Source: JBCCMQ01 sp039179985
Lineage (GTDB): Bacteria > Pseudomonadota > Alphaproteobacteria > Rhodobacterales > Rhodobacteraceae
DNA: 64,000 bases
Assembly: GCA_039179985.1 (NCBI GenBank)
Contig: JBCDED010000003.1
Span: 1 to 64,000, forward strand
Direction of reading: 5' to 3'
The first letter of the stretch is position 1, and the number at the start of each line of letters is the position of its first letter. Shown one piece after another: positions 1 through 7,485 of the stretch. The notes beneath the pieces are model-generated. The model searched no databases. It was not told where the DNA came from and saw only the letters and a program-made list of their open reading frames with translations. A program made the position numbers and the translations under genes.

Positions 1-204
1 AATGGCTATTTCGAGAGCTTCAACGCCCGCTTCCGCGACGAGCTCTTGAACAGAGAAATATTCTACTCGCTGCGGGAGGCGCAGATCATCATCGAGGGCT
101 GGAGAACACACTACAACACAAAACGGCCCCACAGCGCTCTGGGCTACCGACCACCGGCACCGGGAACAATCGTCCAGATGGACCAGAGGCCGATCATGCA
201 CTAA
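1..204 (+). CDS. IS3-family transposase (OrfB), C-terminal end
   Basis: The frame is open from base 1 and gives 67 residues ending in a TAA stop. It contains NGYFESFNARFRDELL, the spacing NTKRPHSALGYRPP, and a short tail. This is the C-terminal end of the rve (DDE) integrase core of IS3-family OrfB transposases; the catalytic glutamate lies in or just before this segment. The gene is cut by the window edge, so whether the full transposase is intact cannot be judged. It sits at the left edge of the island. Confidence 0.9.
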   Translation, partial: NGYFESFNARFRDELLNREIFYSLREAQIIIEGWRTHYNTKRPHSALGYRPPAPGTIVQMDQRPIMH

Positions 205-229
205 CAATCATATCGGACCAGTCAGATCA
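1..229 (+). mobile_element. Right end of an IS3-type insertion sequence
   Basis: About 25 bases after the transposase stop the sequence reads CGGACCAGTCAGATCA (about 214-229). It ends in CA, as IS3-family right ends do, so this is the likely terminal inverted repeat. The left end is outside the window, so the repeat cannot be confirmed. Directly after it a reading frame resumes that looks like the tail of an interrupted gene. Confidence 0.5.
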
Positions 230-463
230 GGCTACCCAGCCGTTGATCTGGATGCTCACAAGACGGAGGGAAGCGATCCCGATAATCCTGATGAACCAGT
301 CACCATGGCGGACATCGCGGATCAGCTCTCACCAGAGGTGCAGGCTGACTTGCGCGCGGCGTTCAAAGCGATGCAGCGGGTCGGAGATGCGCTCACGACG
401 GCCCTAGAGAAACGCTCGGAGCTCTTGGATACGCTTCGTACTAGGCAAGCCAATAGCACTTAG
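230..463 (+). pseudogene. 3' remnant of an unknown gene, possibly cut by the IS
   Basis: The frame ending at the TAG at 461-463 is open back through the presumed IS end. An internal ATG at 305 would give 52 residues beginning MADIADQLSPEVQADL and ending RTRQANST. The part upstream of that ATG (VDLDAHKTEGSDPDNPDEPV) reads like ordinary acidic protein sequence, so I favour the C-terminal end of a larger protein whose 5' part was separated by the IS. The segment is probably helical. I do not recognise the family, and a short independent gene starting at 305 is the alternative. Confidence 0.35.
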
Positions 464-677
464 GGTGGGAGCGTCCGCGCAGATTGAAAGCAGCCATTCC
501 CAATGGAAATCTAGATGGCTGACTTGCGGGACATTGCCGACGTCCAACACTTCGATTTATTGGACTGCCGTAGGAGTAGTGTTCGGGTGTTCTTGCACAA
601 AGCTGTCAGTCATTGGTCAGGGTTGTTCCGAAGTCGCGAACGCGCACCAGTTTGCCGTTCGGAAAGTGTCTAGAGTT

Positions 678-1439
678 TCAAAGCTGAACCCCGCGCGTCA
701 AAGCCCCGTCGATGACAAGGTTCGTCCCGGTCGTGAAGGAGGAAGCTGGACTTGCAAGAAACACTACGCCACGCGCTATTTCCTCCGGTCGTGCCATCCG
801 TCCGGTCGGATTGCGCAAAAGGGCACCGGCAAAAACGTCAGGCGTTTCACTTTCGATCCTGTGCCAAATTCCGCCCTCGAAATAGGTAGTGCCTGGTGAG
901 ACGCTATTGGCACGGATATTCTTGTCCGCCAGTTTAACAGCAAGGCCGTGCATATAGTGGACGAGTGTAGCCTTGAAAGCTCCGTAGGCTGCACCGCCGG
1001 GATCGATTTCACGCCCAGATACGCTGGAAATTGCTGTGATTGAGGCTGCGTTGGAACGCTCTAGCCAAGGCATTGCCGCATTGACCAACCTAACGGTATG
1101 CATCAGATCAATTTCGTAGCTGGCGCGCCAGGCTTCCTCGTCGTCTGCCATGGCCAGCGCGGATGCGTTGGCAACAATGATATCGAGCCCTCCGAACGCT
1201 TCAGCCGATGATGCCACGAACTCTTCAAGAGGCGCCTTTTCAGAAACGTCGAGCACCCGACCGTGCACCTTGACGTTCTCGCCTTCCAGTGCCGCGACAG
1301 TTTCGTGAACCTCGCCGGGATGGCGCGCGCAAATCGCGATGTTGGCACCCTCGGCTGCAAAAATCTCGGCGCAGCACCGCCCAATTCCCCTTGTTGCACC
1401 GGTCACCAACGCGCTCTTACCTCTTAGCCCCAGATCCAT
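678..1439 (-). CDS. Short-chain dehydrogenase/reductase (SDR), island-borne
   Basis: A 253-residue classical SDR. The Rossmann motif TGATRGIGR lies near residues 11-19, NAS (variant of NNAG) near 88, the catalytic serine in ISSVSG, and the YGAFK active-site motif follows. The C-terminal pattern VFLASPASSFTTGTNLVIDG is typical of the family. I chose the ATG at 1439 because it begins MDLGLRGKSALVTG, the normal N-terminus, and has AAAGGA about nine bases upstream; a longer open frame to 1589 exists but adds unrelated sequence. Substrate unknown. It stands alone on the minus strand, and a cargo role in detoxification or catabolism is only a guess. Confidence 0.88.
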   Translation of the reverse strand: MDLGLRGKSALVTGATRGIGRCCAEIFAAEGANIAICARHPGEVHETVAALEGENVKVHGRVLDVSEKAPLEEFVASSAEAFGGLDIIVANASALAMADDEEAWRASYEIDLMHTVRLVNAAMPWLERSNAASITAISSVSGREIDPGGAAYGAFKATLVHYMHGLAVKLADKNIRANSVSPGTTYFEGGIWHRIESETPDVFAGALLRNPTGRMARPEEIARGVVFLASPASSFTTGTNLVIDGALTRGVQL

Positions 1440-2383
1440 TACGTGCACATCCTTTGAAGAAACTTTGCAAAGGCAAAGCTGGCGCAATTGACCTGCGCTG
1501 TCAGCTGCCTTTTCGTCGTTTGAAAAGCTAGCGTACGCCAGCGTGTCCTGCCAATCCACCGACCTGTATGGATAGAACGTGCCAGGCAATATACTGTAGC
1601 GAGCCTATGCCTTCCCATTGATTTCCTTCAGGGCAGCATCGACAAGACAAGCGAAGCGAGTACGAACCACCGCCAGTAGTATGCCGGGCTTTCGACAGAT
1701 TGCAGCGAGCGTCAATAAGGGCTCAATGCGGTCATTCGCTGCGCTGCGTTTGAATGGCCGCTTTCCGCACGAGGCATCTATTCACCCCGTGTCCCTAGTG
1801 GTCCACCGAGAGGCGTTGTGTGGGTTCTGAACGTGTGAACCGCAGACGCCGCGGGGCCCATGCACAGAGCGAGCGCAGGGAACGCCCTGAGAGCGCCGGA
1901 GAGCCCCGCTGAGAGTCACTCACGACCTCCTGGTAGGCAAGGGGCCAGAAACCGCTCCTGGCCGCCTAGATGCCCTCTCTGAGTCTCTACGAGCATCTAT
2001 GGGTTTTGGCGAATGCCTTCGCGCATAGGTAATGCAGGATGCTATAGCAGCTCGACACTACACCCATGCATCGAGGTGTATATAGAGGAGGTATAAAAGG
2101 GGGTATAAGAGTAGATGCAACAAGGGTGCCACTAAGGGTGTAGAGAGACCGCTATTCCGTACCTTGATTTGGCTTACTTATTATAAGGAATGGGATTTTT
2201 TTCCACTTACTCGTTGCGAGCTCCGCTGTCGTCGGGTATGTGTCAAGCACAGGGATGAGTAGAGCTACACCGTGCTGACACCCGAAGTGACGCTCTAGAA
2301 CGAGGAAAAACCTCACAGAAAGAATTCTGACAACCCAGAGCGCCACTTCATCCTTATTTCAACTAGGGGGTGAAAGCCATCTT
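1440..2383. other. Gene-free stretch of the island with short repeats
   Basis: No convincing gene in 944 bases. A 70-codon frame at 1618-1830 has no good ribosome site and no protein character. Bases 2075-2110 carry three close copies of a GGT(G)TATA word (2075, 2090, 2102), spaced 15 and 12 bases apart, followed by an AT-rich segment with TTATTATAAGGAATGGGA. This resembles a control region for the wHTH gene that starts at 2384. Confidence 0.4.
2075..2107 (+). repeat. Three GGTATA-type direct repeats upstream of a wHTH gene
   Basis: GGTGTATA at 2075-2082, GGTATA at 2090-2095 and GGTATA at 2102-2107 stand in the same orientation at near-helical spacing. Each is flanked by purine-rich sequence (GAGGAG, AAAAGG, AAGAGT). 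They could be binding sites for the product of the gene at 2384 or for an excisionase, but their function is not shown by the sequence. Confidence 0.35.
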
Positions 2384-2917
2384 ATGAACAACGACATCCA
2401 ATCTACCGAAGCTCAAGCGATCAAAGTGCTGATCAGCCTCGAAAAGGTCACGAGCGAACCACTGGAAGAAAGCCGGGTAGCAGCTATTGCTCAGGCTGAG
2501 CAGGACGCCGCTACAGCGAAGTGCGAGGCGCGCCGGTTGCTGGCACTACGTACCATCGGGCTCTCCCAAGTCGGGGTCGTCACGATGACGAACATGCTAG
2601 CTGACAGGCGTCCCTGGCCAGTGATGACGCTAGCAGAGGCGGTAGGGTTTTCCCGTGCCGCCGTTCGGAAGACGCTCGTAACTCTACAAGGCGCAGGCTG
2701 CGCGGAACGCGATCCAGACGTCGGCTGGGTACTCACACAAGAAGGCCTATGGCTAGGCGGCTTGATCATCAGGGAAGTGGATAGCATTGCTGCGGGAAGA
2801 ACCCGGAGGTTCTCTCCTGTGCTCTGTGCAGCTGTGGATGCAGCTAGGCTAAGGCCCAACTGTCTTTCAAACCGGTTGGACGCGCCGCTTCCGCTCATGT
2901 CTGAGGTAATTTTCTAA
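2384..2917 (+). CDS. Winged-helix-like protein, unknown function
   Basis: 177 residues starting at an ATG preceded by an AGGGGGTGAAA stretch. The N-terminal part (residues 1-55) is a charged, alanine-rich helix. Residues about 70-125 read as a winged helix: TLAEAVGFSRAAVRKTLVTL is a helix-turn-helix, followed by GAGCAERDPDVGWVLTQEG as the wing, much as in MarR/IclR-type domains. The rest is not recognisable. It could regulate the cassette at 3021-3781 just downstream, or the element's mobility functions. Codon use is unlike the core genes, in line with transfer. The fold is inferred from pattern only. Confidence 0.6.
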   Translation: MNNDIQSTEAQAIKVLISLEKVTSEPLEESRVAAIAQAEQDAATAKCEARRLLALRTIGLSQVGVVTMTNMLADRRPWPVMTLAEAVGFSRAAVRKTLVTLQGAGCAERDPDVGWVLTQEGLWLGGLIIREVDSIAAGRTRRFSPVLCAAVDAARLRPNCLSNRLDAPLPLMSEVIF

Positions 2918-3020
2918 GCCCGGTCCCTAGCTGGAACAGCTACTGGGCGCGAGGAGGACTAATGCATCTTTCCGCGCCCTCTAGAACTGTCGGAACTTTA
3001 CTGGAGGTTCGATCAAACCT

Positions 3021-3209
3021 ATGACAAATCTTGCTATTACACGGGAGCATGTCCCTCCGAGCGCTACCGGTCCATTCCTCGCTACTGAGTTCGGCAAGCA
3101 GATGTTCGCCCGAACAGCCAATGAGGGCATCGCTATCGAAAAGCGTATCCAAGACAACTACTCCGAAGGCTTGCTAGAGCGGCTCGCATACGTCTCAACG
3201 TTTACGTGA
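3021..3209 (+). CDS. Small protein of unknown function, coupled to a membrane protein
   Basis: 62 residues beginning MTNLAITREHVPPSATG, without signal peptide or membrane helix. Its TGA stop overlaps the GTG start of the next gene (GTGA at 3206-3209), which suggests translational coupling and is the main support for its being real. The central part (FGKQMFARTANEGIAIEKRI) is probably helical. No family recognised. Confidence 0.5.
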   Translation: MTNLAITREHVPPSATGPFLATEFGKQMFARTANEGIAIEKRIQDNYSEGLLERLAYVSTFT

Positions 3210-3781
3210 GACTAGCCGAAGAGGCGATTTGCGTACTTGCAAGCCATGCTGCTGCCATCTTTGTAGGCCAATCGATCTTTATGTTAGTCTTCAACACTCC
3301 GTACCGGCTGCTGCTGTTCGCGACACTTACGGTGTTGCTTGTCGGATGCTGCTTTTGGATCAGATTCATCAATATGCCGATCCTGGACGAGCTAGATGCT
3401 GTCGGCGAGACTACGCGCGCAGAGGTTATATGGGTTGGTCAGCCATACTGGGTTTGGCAACGAGGGAACTACAGCAGAGGCGGTTGGCGCATAGACATGC
3501 GGTACCGCTATCTTACTCTCGGTGGTCGATGGATCGAAGACGAAAAGACCTTTTCCGAGCAGTCTGCGACGTACCTGGAAGTCGGCAGGACTTTTGAGGT
3601 TGTGTACCTTCCCAACGAGCCCGATGTGCACAACAGCAGCTATGGGAACGGATACGCTGACGTCGGAATGATCTACGCGCTTCTCCCGATGATCGCACTA
3701 TCAGCCTACATGACTTTCTACTACTGGCGCAGACGTCCAGCGAATTGGCAGGGCCCAAGGCTTTGGCCGCCTTTGGCATAG
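3206..3781 (+). CDS. DUF3592-like membrane protein
   Basis: 191 residues from a GTG start overlapping the preceding stop. Two hydrophobic segments (about residues 8-28 and 30-52) form an N-terminal hairpin. Next comes an extracytoplasmic or cytosolic beta-rich domain with YRYLTLGGRWIEDEKTF, TYLEVGRTFEVVYLPNEPD and NSSYGNG, then a third helix near residues 155-172 and a basic tail. The order helix, beta domain with a Y-x-Y-x-x-x-G start and a V-x-Y-x-P-x-x-P end, helix matches DUF3592-type proteins, whose function is unknown. It forms a two-gene unit with the small gene before it. Confidence 0.6.
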   Translation: MRLAEEAICVLASHAAAIFVGQSIFMLVFNTPYRLLLFATLTVLLVGCCFWIRFINMPILDELDAVGETTRAEVIWVGQPYWVWQRGNYSRGGWRIDMRYRYLTLGGRWIEDEKTFSEQSATYLEVGRTFEVVYLPNEPDVHNSSYGNGYADVGMIYALLPMIALSAYMTFYYWRRRPANWQGPRLWPPLA

Positions 3782-3902
3782 ACGGAACTTTGCAGTACCG
3801 AACTCTGCTACTCACTCAACTGGCAGCACCTTGAACGCGTTCACCACAGGCTGCAGCTGGCCAGGCAGGAAGCCATCCTTGAAGTTGTCCGGCGATGCGC
3901 AC

Positions 3903-4880
3903 TCAAAGTCGAAGTTTCTCAACGATGTCAGCAGCGCGCAGTCTTGCATAACGTTCTAGCAAGACCCTTGCATCGCGGTGGCCAGTCAATACTTGCACCT
4001 CTGCCACCGACCAGCCCGCCAGCAGCTTGTCTGTGGCTGCTTGTGCACGCAGATCGTGCAACCGGATGTCCTCGACCTGTGCCCGTGTACGCAGCCTCTG
4101 CCAATTGAGCCTCACCGCGTTCGCGGTAATGGGCAGGACTCGGTCATCGGTTCGCGGCAACTGGTTCAGCACGTCAATGGCAGTGGGGGACAGCGGTACG
4201 AACCGAGCGTGTCCGTTCTTCGTCTTCGGTAGTAGTACCGTGCAGGCTTCGAGATCGACATCACGCCACTCCATCAACAACAGCTCGCCCCGTCGCATCG
4301 CGGTCTCGCGGGCCAACAACAACAGCGGTCGCATCAATGGGTTCAAGCACTCCGCTGCAGCTCGCAACAAGCGCTGCCACTCTTGGTCTGTCAACCTGCG
4401 TTCCCGTCTGTCGTTAACGCGTGGCCGCTTCACTTGCCGCAGTGGATTCTCATAGCTAGCTGAGTTGCCGCGTTGTGCTCGGTCGATAGCGGTCTGCATA
4501 AGCGATAACTCACGCACGACCGTCGATGGCTTCGCACCTTGAAGCCTCTTGTCACGCCACTTCGACACATCAGCCGCCGTAATCGCTTCAATACGCAACC
4601 TAGCCACCTTCAACCGACTGAGTGCCAGTAACCGCCAGCGCTCGCCTGTCATCTCGTCGGCTAGCTGTTGCAATGCATCAGTAAGTGTCATCGTCTGTAG
4701 TGCGTCGGCCTGATGCTGTGCGCGTGATGGCAACGCACCGCCAACCGCATCTGCCATGGCCTCGACTGAGTTCGCCCACTTTAGGGCATCCCTACGTTTG
4801 CCGAACGACTTGCTTGCTGTCCTGCCGTCACGTCTGACGATGCATTGCCACTTGTTTCCACGCTTCCTGATAGTTGCCAT
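3903..4880 (-). CDS. int: Tyrosine recombinase / integrase
   Basis: 325 residues. The N-terminus (MATIRKRGNKWQCIVRRDG) is the arm-type DNA-binding fold of phage-like integrases. A SAM-like core-binding domain covers about residues 65-150. The catalytic domain shows the first Arg in ETAMRRGELL, Lys in TKNGHARFV, HDLR for the H-x-x-R box, GHRD, and Tyr in LLERYARL near the C-terminus, so all key residues are present. It starts about 120 bases from the tRNA-Pro 3' end and is transcribed away from it. That position makes it the likely enzyme for integration of this island at the tRNA. No excisionase gene was recognised nearby. Confidence 0.93.
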   Translation of the reverse strand: MATIRKRGNKWQCIVRRDGRTASKSFGKRRDALKWANSVEAMADAVGGALPSRAQHQADALQTMTLTDALQQLADEMTGERWRLLALSRLKVARLRIEAITAADVSKWRDKRLQGAKPSTVVRELSLMQTAIDRAQRGNSASYENPLRQVKRPRVNDRRERRLTDQEWQRLLRAAAECLNPLMRPLLLLARETAMRRGELLLMEWRDVDLEACTVLLPKTKNGHARFVPLSPTAIDVLNQLPRTDDRVLPITANAVRLNWQRLRTRAQVEDIRLHDLRAQAATDKLLAGWSVAEVQVLTGHRDARVLLERYARLRAADIVEKLRL

Positions 4881-5003
4881 TCCGATTGCTCCGTTGGACG
4901 GGCAACGCGGGGTGCGAGTGACGAGAGAGTGACAGACACATGCACGTCGAGGCGTGCTTCTGGTTTCAACTACAGATTACATATGGAATATCAAGCAGTT
5001 GAT

Positions 5004-5080
5004 TGGTCGGAGTGGCGAGATTCGAACTCACGACCCCTGCCTCCCGAAGACAGTGCTCTACCAGGCTGAGCTACACTCCG
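5004..5080 (-). tRNA. tRNA-Pro (CGG)
   Basis: Reading the minus strand, the acceptor stem is CGGAGTG paired with CACTCCG, followed by A and an encoded CCA (5004-5006). The D arm has AGCTCAGCCTGGTAGAGC. The anticodon stem CTGTC/GGCAG closes the loop TTCGGGA with anticodon CGG, and the T arm carries GTTCGAATC. A C1-G72 first pair is characteristic of bacterial proline tRNAs. The 3' end faces the integrase gene, so it is the likely attachment site of the island and has stayed intact after integration. Confidence 0.97.
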
Positions 5081-5095
5081 ACCGTGCCGGGCGGC

Positions 5096-6103
5096 TTAGC
5101 TCTTGCCGGACTTCTTTGCAAGGGCCTGATAGCCCGGCTCATAGGATTCCGCGCGTCGCATGAGCAGGGCGCCCACTCGCGGCGAGGTGCCTGTTTCGGG
5201 GCGGGTGCGGGACCGGACGACCGGCTGCGTTGCCGAGCGGCCGCCGAGTGCCTCGCGCAGGACGATGTAAAGCCCGCTGACGATGATCACCGCCGCCCCA
5301 AGTCCGGTGGTGGCGTCCGGGGCCTCGTCAAAGAAAAAGTGCCCGTAGGCCGTGGCCCAGAGGATCTGAGAATACTGCATCGGGGCCACGATCGCCGCGT
5401 CGCCGGCCTTGTAGGCGGCGATCAGGCAGAGGCCCGCGAGAAAGGCGAAGAGTGCCATGATGCCGATCATGCCGAGGTGCTCGACCGGCATGGGCTTGTA
5501 GATGAAGGGCAAGAGCCCCGCCATGATCACGAAGTTCGCCATCATCGGATAAAGCATCAGGACGGCGGTGCGTTCGTCCTTGCCGATCTTGCGCACGATG
5601 ATCGAAGCGGTGGCGCCGCCGACCGCAGCAGTCAGCGCAGCCAGGTGGCCGACGGACATGGGCTCGGACCCGGGTCTGAGCACGATCAGAACGCCGCAGA
5701 GGCCCACAATGACGGCGCCCCAGCGGTGCGCGCCCACCTTTTCTCCAAGGATCGGGATCGACAGAACCGTGATGATAAGCGGAGCCGCGAAGAGAATGGC
5801 GTAGACCTCGGCCAGGGGCAGGACCGAGAAGGCGTAGAAGGCCGTTGCACCCGTCACGATCGCAGCAAAGGTGCGCAGCGCCGTCCACCAGGGATGGGCG
5901 GGGATCAGAGTGCCCTTGGTGGCGTCGCGCATGAGCATCAGCATCACCAGTGGGAAAGACAACAGCACGCTGAAGAAGATGATCTGGAAGGTGGAATAGG
6001 TCGCGCCGAGCGTCTTCACGACCACATCGTGCGTCGCAAAGAGGCCGAAGGCGAGCAGCGCGAAGGCTGCGCCGCGCATGTTGTATAGGCTGGCGCTTGT
6101 CAT
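5096..6103 (-). CDS. EamA/DMT-family transporter
   Basis: 335 residues with about ten hydrophobic helices in two repeated halves, the layout of the drug/metabolite transporter superfamily. Typical motifs are FGLFATHDVVVKTLG in helix 1 and LPLAEVYAILFAAPLIITVLS in helices 3-4. I start at the ATG at 6103 (MTSASLYNMRG), which follows AGAGGACAGAG; the open frame extends to 6142 without a better site. The C-terminal tail of about 45 residues is hydrophilic and arginine-rich. A paralogue with closely similar motifs lies at 36493. Substrate cannot be told from sequence. Confidence 0.88.
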   Translation of the reverse strand: MTSASLYNMRGAAFALLAFGLFATHDVVVKTLGATYSTFQIIFFSVLLSFPLVMLMLMRDATKGTLIPAHPWWTALRTFAAIVTGATAFYAFSVLPLAEVYAILFAAPLIITVLSIPILGEKVGAHRWGAVIVGLCGVLIVLRPGSEPMSVGHLAALTAAVGGATASIIVRKIGKDERTAVLMLYPMMANFVIMAGLLPFIYKPMPVEHLGMIGIMALFAFLAGLCLIAAYKAGDAAIVAPMQYSQILWATAYGHFFFDEAPDATTGLGAAVIIVSGLYIVLREALGGRSATQPVVRSRTRPETGTSPRVGALLMRRAESYEPGYQALAKKSGKS

Positions 6104-6192
6104 CTCTGTCCTCTGGACGCCCCTATGAGACCCCAAAGGCAAGAGCCGTCAAGCCCGCGCCGCACATGGCAGCCCTGCGCAGGCCTCAAGTC

Positions 6193-7299
6193 TCAGAGGC
6201 TGTCGTCGAGCGCCTTGAGGATGGCGTCGCCCATCTCGGACGTGCTGATGGGGCTGCCGCCTTCGGGACCGAGCAGATCCGCCGTGCGGGCGCCGTCAGC
6301 CAGCACCTTTTCCACCGCCTCTTCGAGCCGCGTCGCCTCGTCCCCGGCATCGAAGGAATAGCGCAGCGCCATGGCGAAGCTGAGGACGCAGGCAATCGGG
6401 TTCGCCTTGCCCTGTCCGGCGATATCCGGGGCCGAGCCGTGCACGGGTTCATAGAGCGCCTTGGGCCGCCCGTTGGCCATGGGTGCGCCGAGGCTTGCCG
6501 AGGGCAGCATCCCAAGGCTGCCTGTCAGCATCGCGGCGGCATCGGACAGAAGATCGCCGAAGAGGTTGTCGGTGACGATCACGTCGAATTGCTTGGGCCA
6601 GCGGCAAAGCTGCATGGCGCCCGCATCGGCGTACATGTGGCTGAGCTCGATGTCGGGGTAGTCGTCGTCGCGTACCTTCTGGACGACCTCGCGCCAGAGG
6701 ATGCCGGATTCCATGACGTTGGCCTTTTCCATTGAGCAGACCTTGCCCGAGCGGCGGCGCGCCAGTTCGAATGCCGAGCGGGCCACGCGGTCGATCTCGC
6801 TTTCGGTGTAGCGCTGGGTGTTGATGCCGACGCGTTCGTTGCCCTCTTTGATGATGCCGCGGGGTTCGCCGAAGTAGATGCCGCTGGTCAACTCGCGCAC
6901 GATTACGATATCGAGGCCCGCCACCACGTCGCGTTTCAGAGACGAGAAGTCCGCCAGCGCGTCAAAGCACTGGGCCGGGCGCAGGTTGGAAAAAAGGTCC
7001 ATTTCCTTGCGCAGCCGCAAGAGCCCGCGCTCGGGCTTCACGCTGAAATCGAGGTCATCGTATTTCGGACCGCCCACAGCGCCAAGCAGAACTGCGTCAG
7101 CCTGTTGTGCCTTTTCCATCGTTTCGTCCGTCAGGGGTGTGCCGTGCGCGTCATAGGCGCAGCCGCCCACGAGGTCGGTTTCCACCGCCAGCGTCAGGCC
7201 CCGATTTTCTCCGTACCAGTCGATGATGCGGGTCACTTCCGCCATGACCTCGGGGCCGATGCCGTCGCCGGGCAGGATGAGCAGAGAGCCTGTGGTCAT
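6193..7299 (-). CDS. leuB: 3-isopropylmalate dehydrogenase
   Basis: Catalyses the NAD-dependent oxidative decarboxylation of 3-isopropylmalate in leucine synthesis, in the cytosol. 368 residues, a normal length. Visible signatures are LPGDGIGPEV at the N-terminus, LLGAVGGPKYD, the substrate-binding arginines in LLRLRKE and VRELTSGIYFGEPRG, the metal-binding aspartates in VTDNLFGDLLSDAA, and the NAD-binding loop HGSAPDIAGQGKANP. The start is the ATG at 7299 (MTTGSLLILPGDG); the open frame runs further without a plausible start. leuD and leuC lie upstream on the same strand, separated by two unrelated genes. Confidence 0.97.
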   Translation of the reverse strand: MTTGSLLILPGDGIGPEVMAEVTRIIDWYGENRGLTLAVETDLVGGCAYDAHGTPLTDETMEKAQQADAVLLGAVGGPKYDDLDFSVKPERGLLRLRKEMDLFSNLRPAQCFDALADFSSLKRDVVAGLDIVIVRELTSGIYFGEPRGIIKEGNERVGINTQRYTESEIDRVARSAFELARRRSGKVCSMEKANVMESGILWREVVQKVRDDDYPDIELSHMYADAGAMQLCRWPKQFDVIVTDNLFGDLLSDAAAMLTGSLGMLPSASLGAPMANGRPKALYEPVHGSAPDIAGQGKANPIACVLSFAMALRYSFDAGDEATRLEEAVEKVLADGARTADLLGPEGGSPISTSEMGDAILKALDDSL

Positions 7300-7485
7300 T
7301 GGGTCGTGTCCTTTTGGCAGTTTGCGCGCGTCGCCACCGCCTATCCGCAAGCTTTCGGAGGGTCAAGAAACGAGCGGTTTGTGGCGGGCGCAGAGCAGAC
7401 CCAAGACGCGCACGACCTCAGGGGTTTTGCAGAGGCGGACACGGATAAAATGACCGCTTCGGAGGTAGCTGAACGTGGCCTTGCC

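Larger units (their letters stand above)
1..5003. mobile_element. Integrated island abutting tRNA-Pro (one end outside the window)
   Basis: Everything from the window start to the CCA-encoding 3' end of the tRNA-Pro gene looks acquired. A tyrosine integrase begins about 120 bases from the tRNA end, the classic layout of an element integrated by recombination in the 3' part of a tRNA gene. The cargo (IS3 end, remnant gene, dehydrogenase, wHTH protein, small membrane cassette) is unrelated to the biosynthetic genes beyond the tRNA. From about 1.6 to 4.9 kb the DNA is visibly less GC-rich and uses codons such as CTA more often than the core. The distal attachment site must lie left of base 1, so the size is unknown. 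Island status is inference from layout and composition. Confidence 0.7.

Noticed and set aside
1618..1830. 70-codon frame in the island spacer
   Set aside because: No ribosome site and arginine/serine-rich noise; at most a remnant.
5003..6088. 361-codon plus-strand frame opposite the EamA transporter
   Set aside because: Its translation is low-complexity Gly/Arg/His/Asp and runs through the tRNA gene; no family, no ribosome site.
6104..6192. Riboswitch before the EamA gene, as seen for vitamin transporters of this fold
   Set aside because: The 89-base gap to leuB is too short for a known riboswitch and shows no conserved core.
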